Positions 41,045 through 50,147 of a DNA stretch of 64,000 nt are shown here, one piece after another. The notes beneath the pieces were generated by a model. That model worked only from the letters and a program-made list of their open reading frames with translations, did not search any database and had not been told where the DNA came from. Source of the DNA: Sphingomonas sediminicola. Its GTDB lineage: Bacteria; Pseudomonadota; Alphaproteobacteria; Sphingomonadales; Sphingomonadaceae. The DNA lies in the NCBI RefSeq assembly GCF_014489515.1, contig NZ_CP060782.1, positions 930,001 through 994,000 on the forward strand. The letters are read 5' to 3'. The position numbers were made by a program, and so were the translations under genes. The first letter of the stretch is position 1. Each line of letters starts with the position of its first letter.

Positions 41045-41415
41045 GCCGCGGATCCGAAACGTTCGATACCCTTGTTCATTCCGGGCGGATCGAGTGTCGT
41101 GAGATCGAGGTCGAGAGGTTCCCCAAACCATTCCGCAAGACTGGTATGGTCGGCGAGATCGTCTTCAGTAAGCGGATGGACCAACGCCCGCGAGCCCGAC
41201 GCGAGGATCAGTTCCCGAACACGTGCAAGCGACTGTCTTCGGAAATGCACTTCGAACTGTGGAAGCGGGTGAGGCCCGGACTTGTCCTGGATGACGCCCA
41301 CGAAGATTATGTCCGGCTCAGCCTCAAATCGGCCTTTCAGTTCCTCGGCCGTGCTTTGCTGATCCGGCTTGAAGTAGATATGCGCATGATAGGGCGCGTC
41401 GTCGGGCAGGTTCAT
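41041..41415 (-). CDS. DOPA 4,5-dioxygenase family protein
   Basis: 124 residues: YHAHIYFKPDQQSTAEELKGRFEA near the start, PHPLPQFEVHFRRQSLARVRELILASGSRALVHPLTEDDLADHTSLAEWFGEPLDLD toward the end. The paired His residues (HAHIYF, PHPLPQFEVHF) match the metal-binding pattern of PF08883, a small aromatic-ring-extradiol-type family related to plant and fungal DOPA dioxygenases. The substrate is unknown in bacteria. I chose MNLPDDAPYHAH (41415) as the start. Confidence 0.82.
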   Translation of the reverse strand: MNLPDDAPYHAHIYFKPDQQSTAEELKGRFEAEPDIIFVGVIQDKSGPHPLPQFEVHFRRQSLARVRELILASGSRALVHPLTEDDLADHTSLAEWFGEPLDLDLTTLDPPGMNKGIERFGSAA

Positions 41416-41467
41416 CTCGATCCACCGCCAAGTTGTGAACAATAGCCGGTGCGGCTAGGGCGCAACC

Positions 41468-42247
41468 ATGCTGCTAGCCATCGACGCGGGCAATACGAAT
41501 GTCGTCTTCGCGCTCGTCGCTGGGCGCGAGATCAAGACGCGTTGGCGGATTGCGACCGACCCCCGGCGGACGGGTGACGAATATGCTGTCTGGCTTCATC
41601 AGTTGCTTGAGCTCGAAGGCTATTCGAAGGCTGACGTCACGGCGGCAATAATCGGGACGGTTGTTCCACGAGCGACCCACAATCTCGAGGTTCTCGCCAG
41701 CAAGTATTTTGGTGTCGAGGCGCTCATCGCGGGCGAGGGGAGGGCGGCTTGGCCGATTGCGCTCGACGTCGACGAGCCGCAGAACGTCGGTGCCGACCGC
41801 GCTCTCAATGCCATTGCCGTACACGACAAATGTCCGGGCGACGTGATTGTCATCGACTTCGGGACGGCCACGACCTTCGACATCGTCGACTATAACGGTG
41901 CCTACAAAGGCGGAATCATCGCTCCTGGTATCAACCTGTCTCTGGATGCACTGGTGAACGCTGCGGCCAAGCTTCCCCGCATTGCCATCGAGGTTCCGGC
42001 GGATGAGTCTGTCATCGGCCGAACTACGGACAGCCAGATGCTGATAGGCATCTACTGGGGCTATGTCGCGATGATGGAAGGGCTGGTGGAGCGCCTGAAG
42101 AGTGAAATCGGGCGGCCGGTAAGAGTCATTGCCACTGGCGGGCTTGCGACGCTGTTCGACAAGCAAACCGATCTCTTCGACGCGGTTGAGCCCGACCTGA
42201 CCATCCAGGGGTTGAGCCTGCTGCATCAAAAGGTTGCGTCGGCTTAA
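41468..42247 (+). CDS. coaX: Type III pantothenate kinase
   Basis: Phosphorylates pantothenate in coenzyme A synthesis. 259 residues with [17 protein letters not shown] (phosphate-binding loop), the [12 protein letters not shown] segment, [25 protein letters not shown] and [11 protein letters not shown]. It is unbroken, and its stop is directly followed by the ribonuclease J start codon, so the two are cotranscribed. Confidence 0.95.
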   Translation: MLLAIDAGNTNVVFALVAGREIKTRWRIATDPRRTGDEYAVWLHQLLELEGYSKADVTAAIIGTVVPRATHNLEVLASKYFGVEALIAGEGRAAWPIALDVDEPQNVGADRALNAIAVHDKCPGDVIVIDFGTATTFDIVDYNGAYKGGIIAPGINLSLDALVNAAAKLPRIAIEVPADESVIGRTTDSQMLIGIYWGYVAMMEGLVERLKSEIGRPVRVIATGGLATLFDKQTDLFDAVEPDLTIQGLSLLHQKVASA

Positions 42248-43885
42248 ATGACTCCAGGCGAAGAGCTGTTGTTCTGCGCGCTCGGCGGGTCGGGCGAGAT
42301 TGGCATGAACGTCAATCTCTACGGTACGCAGGGCCAGTGGCTGATGGTCGATCTCGGCCTGACCTTCGCCGATCCCGATTATCCGGGCATCGACCTCATC
42401 TTGCCAGACCTCGATTTCATCGAGGAGCGGCGGGACATGCTGGCCGGCATCGTCCTCACGCACGGTCATGAGGACCATATTGGCGCGATCCCCTATCTCG
42501 CGGCCGACTTGAAGGCACCGCTCTACGCGACGCCCTTCACCGCTGGGCTGATCGCCGAAAAGCTGGAGGAAGAGGGCCTCACCGGGCAGGTGAAGCTCAA
42601 TGTCATTGCCCGCGATGCGAGCTTCGAGATCGGCCCATTCAAGCTGACCTACATCGCGCTCGCTCACTCGATTCCCGAGGGCAACGGGCTGCTGATCGAC
42701 ACTCCGCACGGGCGCATCTTCCACACGGGCGACTGGAAGATCGACGAAACGCCTGTCCTTGGGGAGCCGTCAAGCCATGAGACGCTGGAGCGGGTTGGCG
42801 AGGAAGGCATTCTTGCCCTCGTCTGCGATTCCACGAACGTTTTTCAGGACGCTCCGTCGGGGTCCGAGGCAGGCGTGCACGAAGGACTTCGCAACGAGGT
42901 TGCCAGAGCGCGGGGACGCGTCGTCATCACCACGTTCGCGTCGAACGCCGCCCGCTTGCAGACGATTGGCCGGGTAGCGAACGAGACCGGCCGAAGAGTC
43001 TGCATGGCGGGGCGGTCATTGGACCGCATCGTGCGCGTAGCGAAGGCTACCGGCTATCTTCTCGATTTCCCGGAGATCATCGGGTTCGATGAGGCCATGC
43101 GGCTGCCCCGCAAGGAAGTGCTGATCATGGCGACTGGCGGCCAGGGCGAGCAGCGCGCAGCGCTCGGCCGCATTGCCCTCGGCAACCACGATATCAAGCT
43201 GACCGAGGGCGACACCGTGATCTTCTCGTCGAAGATCATTCCCGGGAACGAGGCGGCGATCGGCCGCATCATGAATGCGCTTTCCGACCTTGGCGTGATC
43301 ATCGTCACCGACCGTCAGGCGCATGTGCACGTGTCTGGGCACCCCGGCCGGCCGGAACTGGCGCAGATGTATGACTGGATCCGCCCGGAAATTATCGTCC
43401 CGGTCCACGGCGAGCCACGGCACATGGCGGAGCATGCCCGTTTCGCGCTCTCCCATGGAGTACCGAAGGCGGCACTGCAGAAGAATGGCGACGTCGTCCG
43501 CCTCGCGCCGGATGGTCCCACAAAATTGAGCGAAGTTCGGGTCGGGCGCCTGGTCCTGGATGGCGACGTAATCCTGCCCGCCGATGGTTCCACTATTACC
43601 GAGCGCCGGCGGCTCGGATTCAGCGGATTGATTTCAGTAGCCGTTCCGGTTGGCTCGAATGGCGAGCTTGCCGGGAAGCCAATCATTCGGCCTTTCGGCG
43701 TTCCGATCGAGGAAGACCGCGAAGACTTCATCATCGATGCGACGGATTCCGCCGAACGCGCTTTCAATCCGTCGGCATCGGAAGATCAGCTTCGGGAAGC
43801 GGTACGGCTCGCGGTGCGCCGATGCGCGACGGCCTGGACTGGCAAGAAACCGGTCGTGGATGTGATGCTGGTGCGTTCCAACTGA
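42248..43885 (+). CDS. rnj: Ribonuclease J
   Basis: Metallo-beta-lactamase fold exo/endoribonuclease for mRNA turnover and rRNA processing. The zinc-binding LTHGHEDHIGAIPYL (H-x-H-x-D-H), FHTGDWKID, the beta-CASP part with MATGGQGEQRAALGRIA and FSSKIIPGNEAAI, HVSGHPGRPEL and VPVHGEPRHMAEHARFA are all intact. 545 residues. Follows coaX without a gap and overlaps the DUF1467 start by one base. Confidence 0.94.
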   Translation: MTPGEELLFCALGGSGEIGMNVNLYGTQGQWLMVDLGLTFADPDYPGIDLILPDLDFIEERRDMLAGIVLTHGHEDHIGAIPYLAADLKAPLYATPFTAGLIAEKLEEEGLTGQVKLNVIARDASFEIGPFKLTYIALAHSIPEGNGLLIDTPHGRIFHTGDWKIDETPVLGEPSSHETLERVGEEGILALVCDSTNVFQDAPSGSEAGVHEGLRNEVARARGRVVITTFASNAARLQTIGRVANETGRRVCMAGRSLDRIVRVAKATGYLLDFPEIIGFDEAMRLPRKEVLIMATGGQGEQRAALGRIALGNHDIKLTEGDTVIFSSKIIPGNEAAIGRIMNALSDLGVIIVTDRQAHVHVSGHPGRPELAQMYDWIRPEIIVPVHGEPRHMAEHARFALSHGVPKAALQKNGDVVRLAPDGPTKLSEVRVGRLVLDGDVILPADGSTITERRRLGFSGLISVAVPVGSNGELAGKPIIRPFGVPIEEDREDFIIDATDSAERAFNPSASEDQLREAVRLAVRRCATAWTGKKPVVDVMLVRSN

Positions 43886-44145
43886 TGAAGTGGACGTCGA
43901 TCTCCGCCATCTACTTCCTGTTCTTCGCGGCGAGTGCCTTCTTTCTGCTCCCGTTCGGAGTGAGAACTCACGAAGAGGTGGGAGCGAAGAAAGTGCCGGG
44001 GCAGGCGGATAGCGCGCCGCACAAGTTCGATCTCAAACGCCACTTGCTCAAGGCGGCGCTGCTCGCCTTGGTGCTGTTTGGGATCTACTACGTGAACTGG
44101 ACGTACGGCTGGATCACAGCCGACGATCTGGACTTCTATAACTAA
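43885..44145 (+). CDS. DUF1467 family small membrane protein
   Basis: 86 residues with two membrane helices (about residues 5-24 and 54-74): MKWTSISAIYFLFFAASAFFLLPFGVRT at the start, GQADSAPHK in the loop and WTYGWITADDLDFYN at the end. This is the DUF1467 pattern found next to rnj and coaX in alphaproteobacteria. The ATG overlaps the ribonuclease J stop. Function unknown. Confidence 0.85.
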   Translation: MKWTSISAIYFLFFAASAFFLLPFGVRTHEEVGAKKVPGQADSAPHKFDLKRHLLKAALLALVLFGIYYVNWTYGWITADDLDFYN

Positions 44146-44154
44146 ACCAACGGC

Positions 44155-46452
44155 TTAGCGCTTCTTGTCCACGACCTGCGAAAGCGCTGCGTAAAGCTTG
44201 CCGGTGTCCGACGACATGAGCGTCACCGCGATGATTCCGCCGTCCTTGTCGGAGACCACTCGGCGCATCATCGCTTCGAAATCATGCACGTAGCGATTAA
44301 CCGACTGCTGGAACTCCGCATCCGTTTCGTAATGCGCCCGTATAGAGCGAGTTTCTGAGCCCTCGAGCAAGCGAACCGCCCGACGCGTAAACACCCCGCG
44401 GTTGCCCTTGAGGTAGGAATCCCACGCCTTGTCGTCGACCTCGTCGGACAGGATCTTCCCCACGTCGATCGATGCCGAGTGCATGGAGTCGATGAGCATC
44501 GCCACGCGCCGCGCAAAGGCCTCGCTGTCCTTCTCGCGCTGCTCCGAACTGATCTGCTCCATATGCTGTTCGAGCGCCGTGGCGCTGCGGCCGAGCGTAA
44601 GCATCTGCTCGGTCAGGCGATCGGATGCAGTGCGGGCAGCTTCCACGGCGAGCGCGGCGGTCGTCTGAACGTCGGCGAGCCGCTGTTCGATCTCTTCGTG
44701 GATGACCTTTTGAAGTGCATCGCGGGTCGCTTCGGACAGGCTTTGCGCGCTCTGCGGCACCACGCTGGCGATCGCTTCCCGGGCGCGTTCGGCGGCATGC
44801 GCAGCGGCTTCCTTCACCTGCACCATCGCATCGATCAAGGCAGGACCGGTTTCCTGGCTCAGGCGCGATGCTTCGGTCTGTGCCTCGGAAATTGACGAAG
44901 CAAGCGAAGTCAGACGCTCGCCGGCCGTTCCCACACCTTCGTCGAGAGTCGCGAGCAGGGTCGTGAACCGGTCCTGCTGCTCGGCAATGCTGGTTGCAGA
45001 CGCCCGAATGCGGTCGCTAGCCTCGATCGCTGCCTCACGCATCCAGTCGAGCTCCGGCCGGATGGTCTCGGTCGCTCGCATCAACCGATTCGCGCCAGCT
45101 TCCGCGTCGCTAATTGCCAGCGACAATTGCTCCTTCACGTCGCTGGTCAACTGACCAACGTGGTTCTGCAGGGCGGCCGCTCGTTCGGCTAGCGCTTCGA
45201 CCGCATTGTCCTGCGCGCCGGTTTCCTGCGAGAGCTGTTGCAACTCGCCGCGCGCACGGCCGATCGACTGGGTGAAAGCGATCGCGCGCTGGTCGCCAGA
45301 TTCGGCAAGATCGGCGAAGTGACGATCGAGCTCGGCGAGGGCGCGGCTGGTTTCGGCGACGATCCGCCGGGACGAACGCTCCTGCTCGGCGATGCGCGCA
45401 GTCAGGCCGTCGATCGCAACGTTGGCGCCGGTGACATTGGTCGCCAGCGCCTCTGCCGCTTCGGCACCGGTGCGACCGATACCGGCAGAAGACTGCTCGA
45501 CAAGCGAGGCAACGGCGGCAGCCTGGGCATCGATCCCTGAACGAATCTGCTCGAGGGTCGCAGCGGCTCGGCTCATCAGGTCGTCGGCCGTGGTCGACAG
45601 CTTTATATTGGCTTCTCCGATCGAAGCTGAAGCAGCGGAGCCGGAGCTTTCGACGCGACCCAGATGCTCGGTGAGGCGTTGCACCGCGGTCGCGACAATT
45701 TCCTCAGCGGCCTTCGTGCTCTCCGAGAGCGTCGAAACTTGCTCGGCGTAGGTCGCAGCGTGCTGCTGCGCTTCGGAACCGGCGGCCCGCAATTGCTCGG
45801 CCATGCTCAAGGCGGTGGCTTCGGCCCGCGGCAAATCGTCGAGCAACACGGCAATGTCGTTCCGGGCGGACTCCGCTGCGCGATCAAGGGCGACGCCCTG
45901 TTTCGTCAGCTTGTCTGTGCTCGAATCCAGTTCGCGCGTAATTCCGCCAAGCTTGCCCGTGGTCTCGTCGCCAAGCTGCATGAGGTGCTGGGCCATCATC
46001 GTCAATTCGGTCCGGCTGTCCTGGATCCGTTGTGTCAGGACCGCGAGGAGACCTTCCAGCGACCGCGCCTCGGCCCGCATTTCGATGACCGATCGGGTGA
46101 ATCGCTCGGCTTCCTTCCGCCGGGTGCGGCCGAACATGATCCAGACGAGACCCAGCAGCGCCAGCGGCCCAGCAGCGAGCGCCAGCCATTGGGCAATGGC
46201 TGGAGACGAAAGCGGCTGGCCGGACAACGCCTTGCCCGCTGCCCATGCAATGTAGCCGAGCCATAGTGCCGCGAGTATGACCAGCGCGCTGCCGAGGACC
46301 TGACGACCACCCGCTCCGCGAAACTCGGATTGAGCTTCCGATTCCCTCCAGGTGTAGGGGTCGAACGCGCCCGAGATCTCCGGCTCGGCGGGCGGATCGA
46401 CGTAATCCTTAAGGGTTGTGGTCGTTTCGGCGCGCTGCGGGCTCGGGTTCAT
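44155..46452 (-). CDS. Large coiled-coil membrane protein, TipN-like polarity factor
   Basis: 765 residues. A Pro-rich cytoplasmic N-terminus, two membrane helices (about residues 54-72 and 88-108), then about 520 residues of Ala- and Gln-rich coiled coil, and a compact C-terminal region with EAFARRVAMLIDSMHSASIDVGKILSDEVDDKAWDSYLKGNRGVFTRRAVRLLEGSETR and VNRYVHDFEAMMRRVV. That C-terminal block and the two-helix layout match TipN, the new-pole marker of Caulobacter, as I recall it. No methyl-accepting hairpin or HAMP domain is present, so a chemoreceptor is unlikely. Confidence 0.65.
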   Translation of the reverse strand: MNPSPQRAETTTTLKDYVDPPAEPEISGAFDPYTWRESEAQSEFRGAGGRQVLGSALVILAALWLGYIAWAAGKALSGQPLSSPAIAQWLALAAGPLALLGLVWIMFGRTRRKEAERFTRSVIEMRAEARSLEGLLAVLTQRIQDSRTELTMMAQHLMQLGDETTGKLGGITRELDSSTDKLTKQGVALDRAAESARNDIAVLLDDLPRAEATALSMAEQLRAAGSEAQQHAATYAEQVSTLSESTKAAEEIVATAVQRLTEHLGRVESSGSAASASIGEANIKLSTTADDLMSRAAATLEQIRSGIDAQAAAVASLVEQSSAGIGRTGAEAAEALATNVTGANVAIDGLTARIAEQERSSRRIVAETSRALAELDRHFADLAESGDQRAIAFTQSIGRARGELQQLSQETGAQDNAVEALAERAAALQNHVGQLTSDVKEQLSLAISDAEAGANRLMRATETIRPELDWMREAAIEASDRIRASATSIAEQQDRFTTLLATLDEGVGTAGERLTSLASSISEAQTEASRLSQETGPALIDAMVQVKEAAAHAAERAREAIASVVPQSAQSLSEATRDALQKVIHEEIEQRLADVQTTAALAVEAARTASDRLTEQMLTLGRSATALEQHMEQISSEQREKDSEAFARRVAMLIDSMHSASIDVGKILSDEVDDKAWDSYLKGNRGVFTRRAVRLLEGSETRSIRAHYETDAEFQQSVNRYVHDFEAMMRRVVSDKDGGIIAVTLMSSDTGKLYAALSQVVDKKR

Positions 46453-46496
46453 ACAAGCAGTTTATCATCTTTGTCCCGGCGCGAAAGCCGTTACAG

Positions 46497-47749
46497 ATGC
46501 GGTTCGGCGCTGCATTCCTGGATGCTGGCGACGGAAAGACGGGGAGGGGACGTTTGGCGCTCGGCGCTTTGATCGGAGCTTATCAGGAAGATGATTCCGG
46601 CGGTCTCACCGCTTTGCTTCCGCTCGCCGGCCGAACACTCGTCGAATATCAGGTCCGTTGCGCCGCCGCCGCCGGGGCATCTCCGATCGTCGTTCTCGTC
46701 GAGCGCATACCGGCCGCGTTGAATCAGGCGTTCGAGCGCCTGCGGCAGGAGGGCCTCAACCTCATCCTCGTCAGCGATGCCAATGAGGCGGCGACCAGGT
46801 TCGAGGCTGGCGAGCTGATCCTGGTGGTCGGCGACGGTGTTGCTCCGCCTCTCGACCTCCTGTCCGGCCTCGCTGACGAGGCGGATCCCTTGGTGTTCAC
46901 GGTGCCCGACGATGCAGAGCATGAAGCGAATGAACGCATCGACGGCGTCAGCCGCTGGAGCGGAATCGCGCTTGTAGATGGACGCACGCTCGGTTCGACC
47001 GCGGCCGTTCTGGGCGACTGGGATTTACCGTCGACCTTGCTGCGGCGAACCCTTCAGGCCGGCGCCCGCCAGGCGCCCGTGCCGCCCGAAAGGGAGCCGC
47101 TGCTGGTCCATAACCCCGGCGATCTCCAGCTTTTCGAGCGCTCGCTGATCGCAAATAGCCGGTCGGAGCGGACAGACCTGGCTAGCAAGTATATCCTTCC
47201 GCTCGTCGAAGATTTCGCGACGGAGAAGCTGATGGAGACGGCGGTCCGTCCCACCTGGCTCCTTCACCTTACGCTCGGCCTAACTCTGGCGGCCGCCTTT
47301 TCATTCACACGCGGCTGGTTGTGGGCCGGCGTCGTCATGCTCCTGCTGTCGACACCGCTGGACCTGGTTGCGCGGAGGCTCGGGATGCTTCGTCTTCGAC
47401 CGATTCCGCCCAACAATTTTTCCCAGCTGCTGTTGTGGCCCGCGGCAGGCCTGGCCCTTGTGGCGTTGAGCTGGTGGGAAGCCCGGCATGGAGGGGCTGG
47501 GGAGCCCTTGTTTGCGCGATCTGTGGGGCCGCGTTTGGGCAGGCGTACCAACTAGAACGAGCCCATACGAACGTCACGCTCCCGCCGTGGCTCGTATCAC
47601 GCCGCAATTCGATCTTTCTTTTGCTCCCGTTCGCGATCGGAAATGCCTGGACCGGCTTTCTGATCGCGGTCCTCGCCTACGCCGCTATCTCCTTATTCTT
47701 TGTCCAATATTTGGTGCACCGAATACGCACAGAATTGACGCCACATTAA
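46497..47749 (+). CDS. Membrane protein combining a nucleotidyltransferase-like domain with a degenerate CDP-alcohol transferase-like domain, frame break near 47508
   Basis: About 417 residues after one G is added at 47502-47505. Residues 1-200 look like a MobA/GT-A nucleotidyltransferase (LLPLAGRTLVEYQVRCAAAAGASPIVVLVERIPAALNQAFE, LILVSDANEA, LVVGDGVAPPLDLL). The second half (SKYILPLVEDFATEKLMETAVRPTWLLHLTLG) leads into membrane helices, where the usual D-x2-DG-x2-AR motif reads TPLDLVARR and lacks the DG. The join suggests a fused sugar- or polyol-phosphate transferase that lost one activity, but this is inference. It diverges from the TipN-like gene by 44 bases. Confidence 0.6.
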
Positions 47750-47773
47750 CCTCAATCGGATAATGCAAATCCA

Positions 47774-48829
47774 ATGGCGGCAGATGAATGGCCAGTCGAG
47801 GCTCCGTCTGAGGATGACGGAGGTTATCCTGCACGACCCGCGGGCCGACGGCGCTTGCCTACCGTCCGCAAGGATTTTTTCCTCGATCCGCGAGACCGCC
47901 TGACCGAACAGGAGCGGGCGCTCATGACGGCAATGCTTGCCGAATTGCTCGGCACGATCGCCGATGAAATTCGCGCAGCGCTTCCGGCGAACCTGGTTCC
48001 GGCGAATGACGAAGACAGTCAGCAATTGCTGCGTGAGCTGAGCTCGGCCGGCTTGCTCGATCATGCCGATCTGATCGCTCTCTTGCTCCGTCGTGCTGAT
48101 GAGGAGCGGATCGCCAACGCCATTCGCGCCCGCTCGAACCCGCGCGGCGGATTCCTGCAGGCTCTGATTGCGGACGAGGACGAGACGATCTCCGCGGCAG
48201 CAATGGCGCTGATCCTGTCCCGCGGCCGCCGCCGTGACAGGCTTGGTCAGCCTCGCATCGAGTTCGAGGACCTGCCGGTATCGCTCGCGCGAACGCTTGC
48301 TTATTCGGTGGCTGCGGCCCTTCGCCAGCATGTCCCGGGTCTCGCAGCCAAGGACGGACATTTGCCCTTTGGCAAAGCGGCGGCGGTGCTCGTGCAATCG
48401 CGGGCGGAAGCCAAGGCGATCGACCGGCTGACTTCGTCGCTCGTAAAGATTCTCAATCAGGCCGGCCTTCTCGACGAGCGCCTGTTGGAGGCCGCTGCGG
48501 ACGAAGGCGACGTCGCTTTCCTCGCGAACGCCCTGGGAGAGCGGGCGGGAATCGGTGGGAGCGGCGCGTGGGATTATCTCGCCGATGGCGACGATGGCCG
48601 GCTCGTCCTCCTGCTGAGGCTCTCGGGAGTCTCGAGAGAGTTTGCAGCCAGGCTTCTCGCACTTCTCGGCGACCTCGTCGGGATTGCGGACCTTGGCACC
48701 GAGATTGGGCGCTTCGATGCACTGGACGAGGCGCAAGCGCGATCGGTTAACGAGTGGTTGATTCTGGATCAGGGGTATCGCGCAGCACTGCGGACCTTGG
48801 AGGGCGGCGGTGGCGACGGCACCCTCTGA
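47774..48829 (+). CDS. DUF2336 family protein
   Basis: 351 residues, almost wholly helical. LTEQERALMTAMLAELLGTIADEIRAAL, AGLLDHADLIALLLRRADEERIANAI and LPVSLARTLAYSVAAALRQHV are typical of DUF2336, an alphaproteobacterial family of repeated helix pairs with no assigned role. Its end overlaps the beginning of the kinase-like gene by 20 bases, an arrangement that suggests they work together. A TTAACC half-site (47746-47751) lies 22 bases upstream. Confidence 0.8.
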   Translation: MAADEWPVEAPSEDDGGYPARPAGRRRLPTVRKDFFLDPRDRLTEQERALMTAMLAELLGTIADEIRAALPANLVPANDEDSQQLLRELSSAGLLDHADLIALLLRRADEERIANAIRARSNPRGGFLQALIADEDETISAAAMALILSRGRRRDRLGQPRIEFEDLPVSLARTLAYSVAAALRQHVPGLAAKDGHLPFGKAAAVLVQSRAEAKAIDRLTSSLVKILNQAGLLDERLLEAAADEGDVAFLANALGERAGIGGSGAWDYLADGDDGRLVLLLRLSGVSREFAARLLALLGDLVGIADLGTEIGRFDALDEAQARSVNEWLILDQGYRAALRTLEGGGGDGTL

Positions 48830-50143
48830 TCGCGGCCCAGTGAACGGGCGGCTTGACGCGATGGACCGGCTGATCTCCGCCGATCCGGATCTCGTTGCGC
48901 TGCAAACGGAGGCGGGATCGCACATCGGGTCGCAGCTTGCGCTGCCGCAGATCCTCTCGATTGCCCGGCTCTCCCGGAAGCTCGGCGTGCCGATCTATCG
49001 CAACGCCATTGCGGCCGGCGCGGATCATGATGTCGAGCTGTGGGTCCGGGCTTCTCCCGATGGCGATGAGATCGCTCTGACGCTGGAGCGCTGGATCTAC
49101 CGTCCAGCCGCATCGCCGCGTCTCAACACTTTGGTCCCGCATGAGCAGCAGATCGATTTGGGAAGCGCACCGGAGGAATGGGCGGCAAACGAAGACCTCT
49201 CGATCGTTTCGATCTCCTCCGGGTTGGCGGAAAAGCTCGGCACGACGCCCGAGGAAGCGATCGGCAAGCCGCTGACACGTTTCCTGAAGCTCGAAGAAAA
49301 TGAAGACGGAGAGCTGCCGCTTCTGGTCGCCGCGACTTCACGAAATGAGTTCGATGGTCAGCGGGCTCGGCCTCGTAGAGGCAGTGAGGAGGTCCTGATT
49401 CTTCGTGGGACGCCGGTGTTGTCACAGGACGGCCGGTTCGCCGGCTTTCAGGGGAAGCGATCGGTGAATCCGGAGCGTCCCAGGCAATGCCGGGCGACAT
49501 GACTGCCCAGCTCGACCAGATCATCGACGAAGCGCTGCGCTCGCCGCTGGACCGCATCATCGAAAGCGCGGACCGGATCGTCCAACAGTCCGACGGACCG
49601 CTGCGCACCGACTATGCCGATTATGCGAGCGACATCGCGGCCGCCGCGCGGCATCTCCTCTCCGTCATCCGATCGATGAACAATGAGGGTGAGCAGGACC
49701 AGGATCGCGTCGACCTGGTCGCTTTGGCGACGGAAGCGATTGGGCTCTTGGAATCCACTGCCCGAAATCAAAAAGTCACAATCGTTTCGGAACCGAGCCG
49801 CCAGGTCTCCGCGCATGGCGATGCTCGCGGTGTGATCCAGATCCTAGTGAACCTTTTGGGCAATGCGGTCCGTCACTCACCGCCGGGTGGGACGGTCACC
49901 ATTACTTTCGATCGAACGGATGGATTCGCCCGCGCACACGTCGCCGATCAAGGACCCGGAATCGCCGCGGAGGACCAGCAGCGCATTTTCGAGCGGTTCG
50001 AGCGCGCGAAGGGTGCAGAAGGCGGCACCGGTCTCGGCCTGGCGATTGCTCGCCGGCTCGCTCACTCCATGGGTGGCGACATCAGCTTGGTCAGTGAGCC
50101 GGGGCAGGGCGCGCGCTTCACGCTTTCCCTGCCGTCAGCCTGA
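48810..50143 (+). CDS. Histidine-kinase-like protein lacking the phosphoacceptor histidine, frame break near 49451
   Basis: About 444 residues, no membrane helix. An N-terminal region of about 110 residues is followed by a PAS-like domain (SIVSISSGLAEKLGTTPEEAIGKPLTRFL), then a HisKA-like helical hairpin and a complete HATPase domain (NLLGNAVRHSPPGG, DQGPGIA, FERFERAKGAEGGTGLGLAIARRLA). At the usual HELRTPL motif the sequence reads EALRSPL, so Glu (about residue 241) replaces the phosphoacceptor His; this is not near the frame break, which needs one G at 49451-49454. This recalls DivL, a pseudokinase of the CtrA pathway. GTG 48810 is the start. Confidence 0.75.
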
Positions 50144-50147
50144 CCCC

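Noticed and set aside
44155-46452. The large coiled-coil protein as a chemotaxis receptor
   Set aside because: No periplasmic ligand domain, HAMP domain or methyl-accepting hairpin motif; the coiled coil is too long and the C-terminal block differs.
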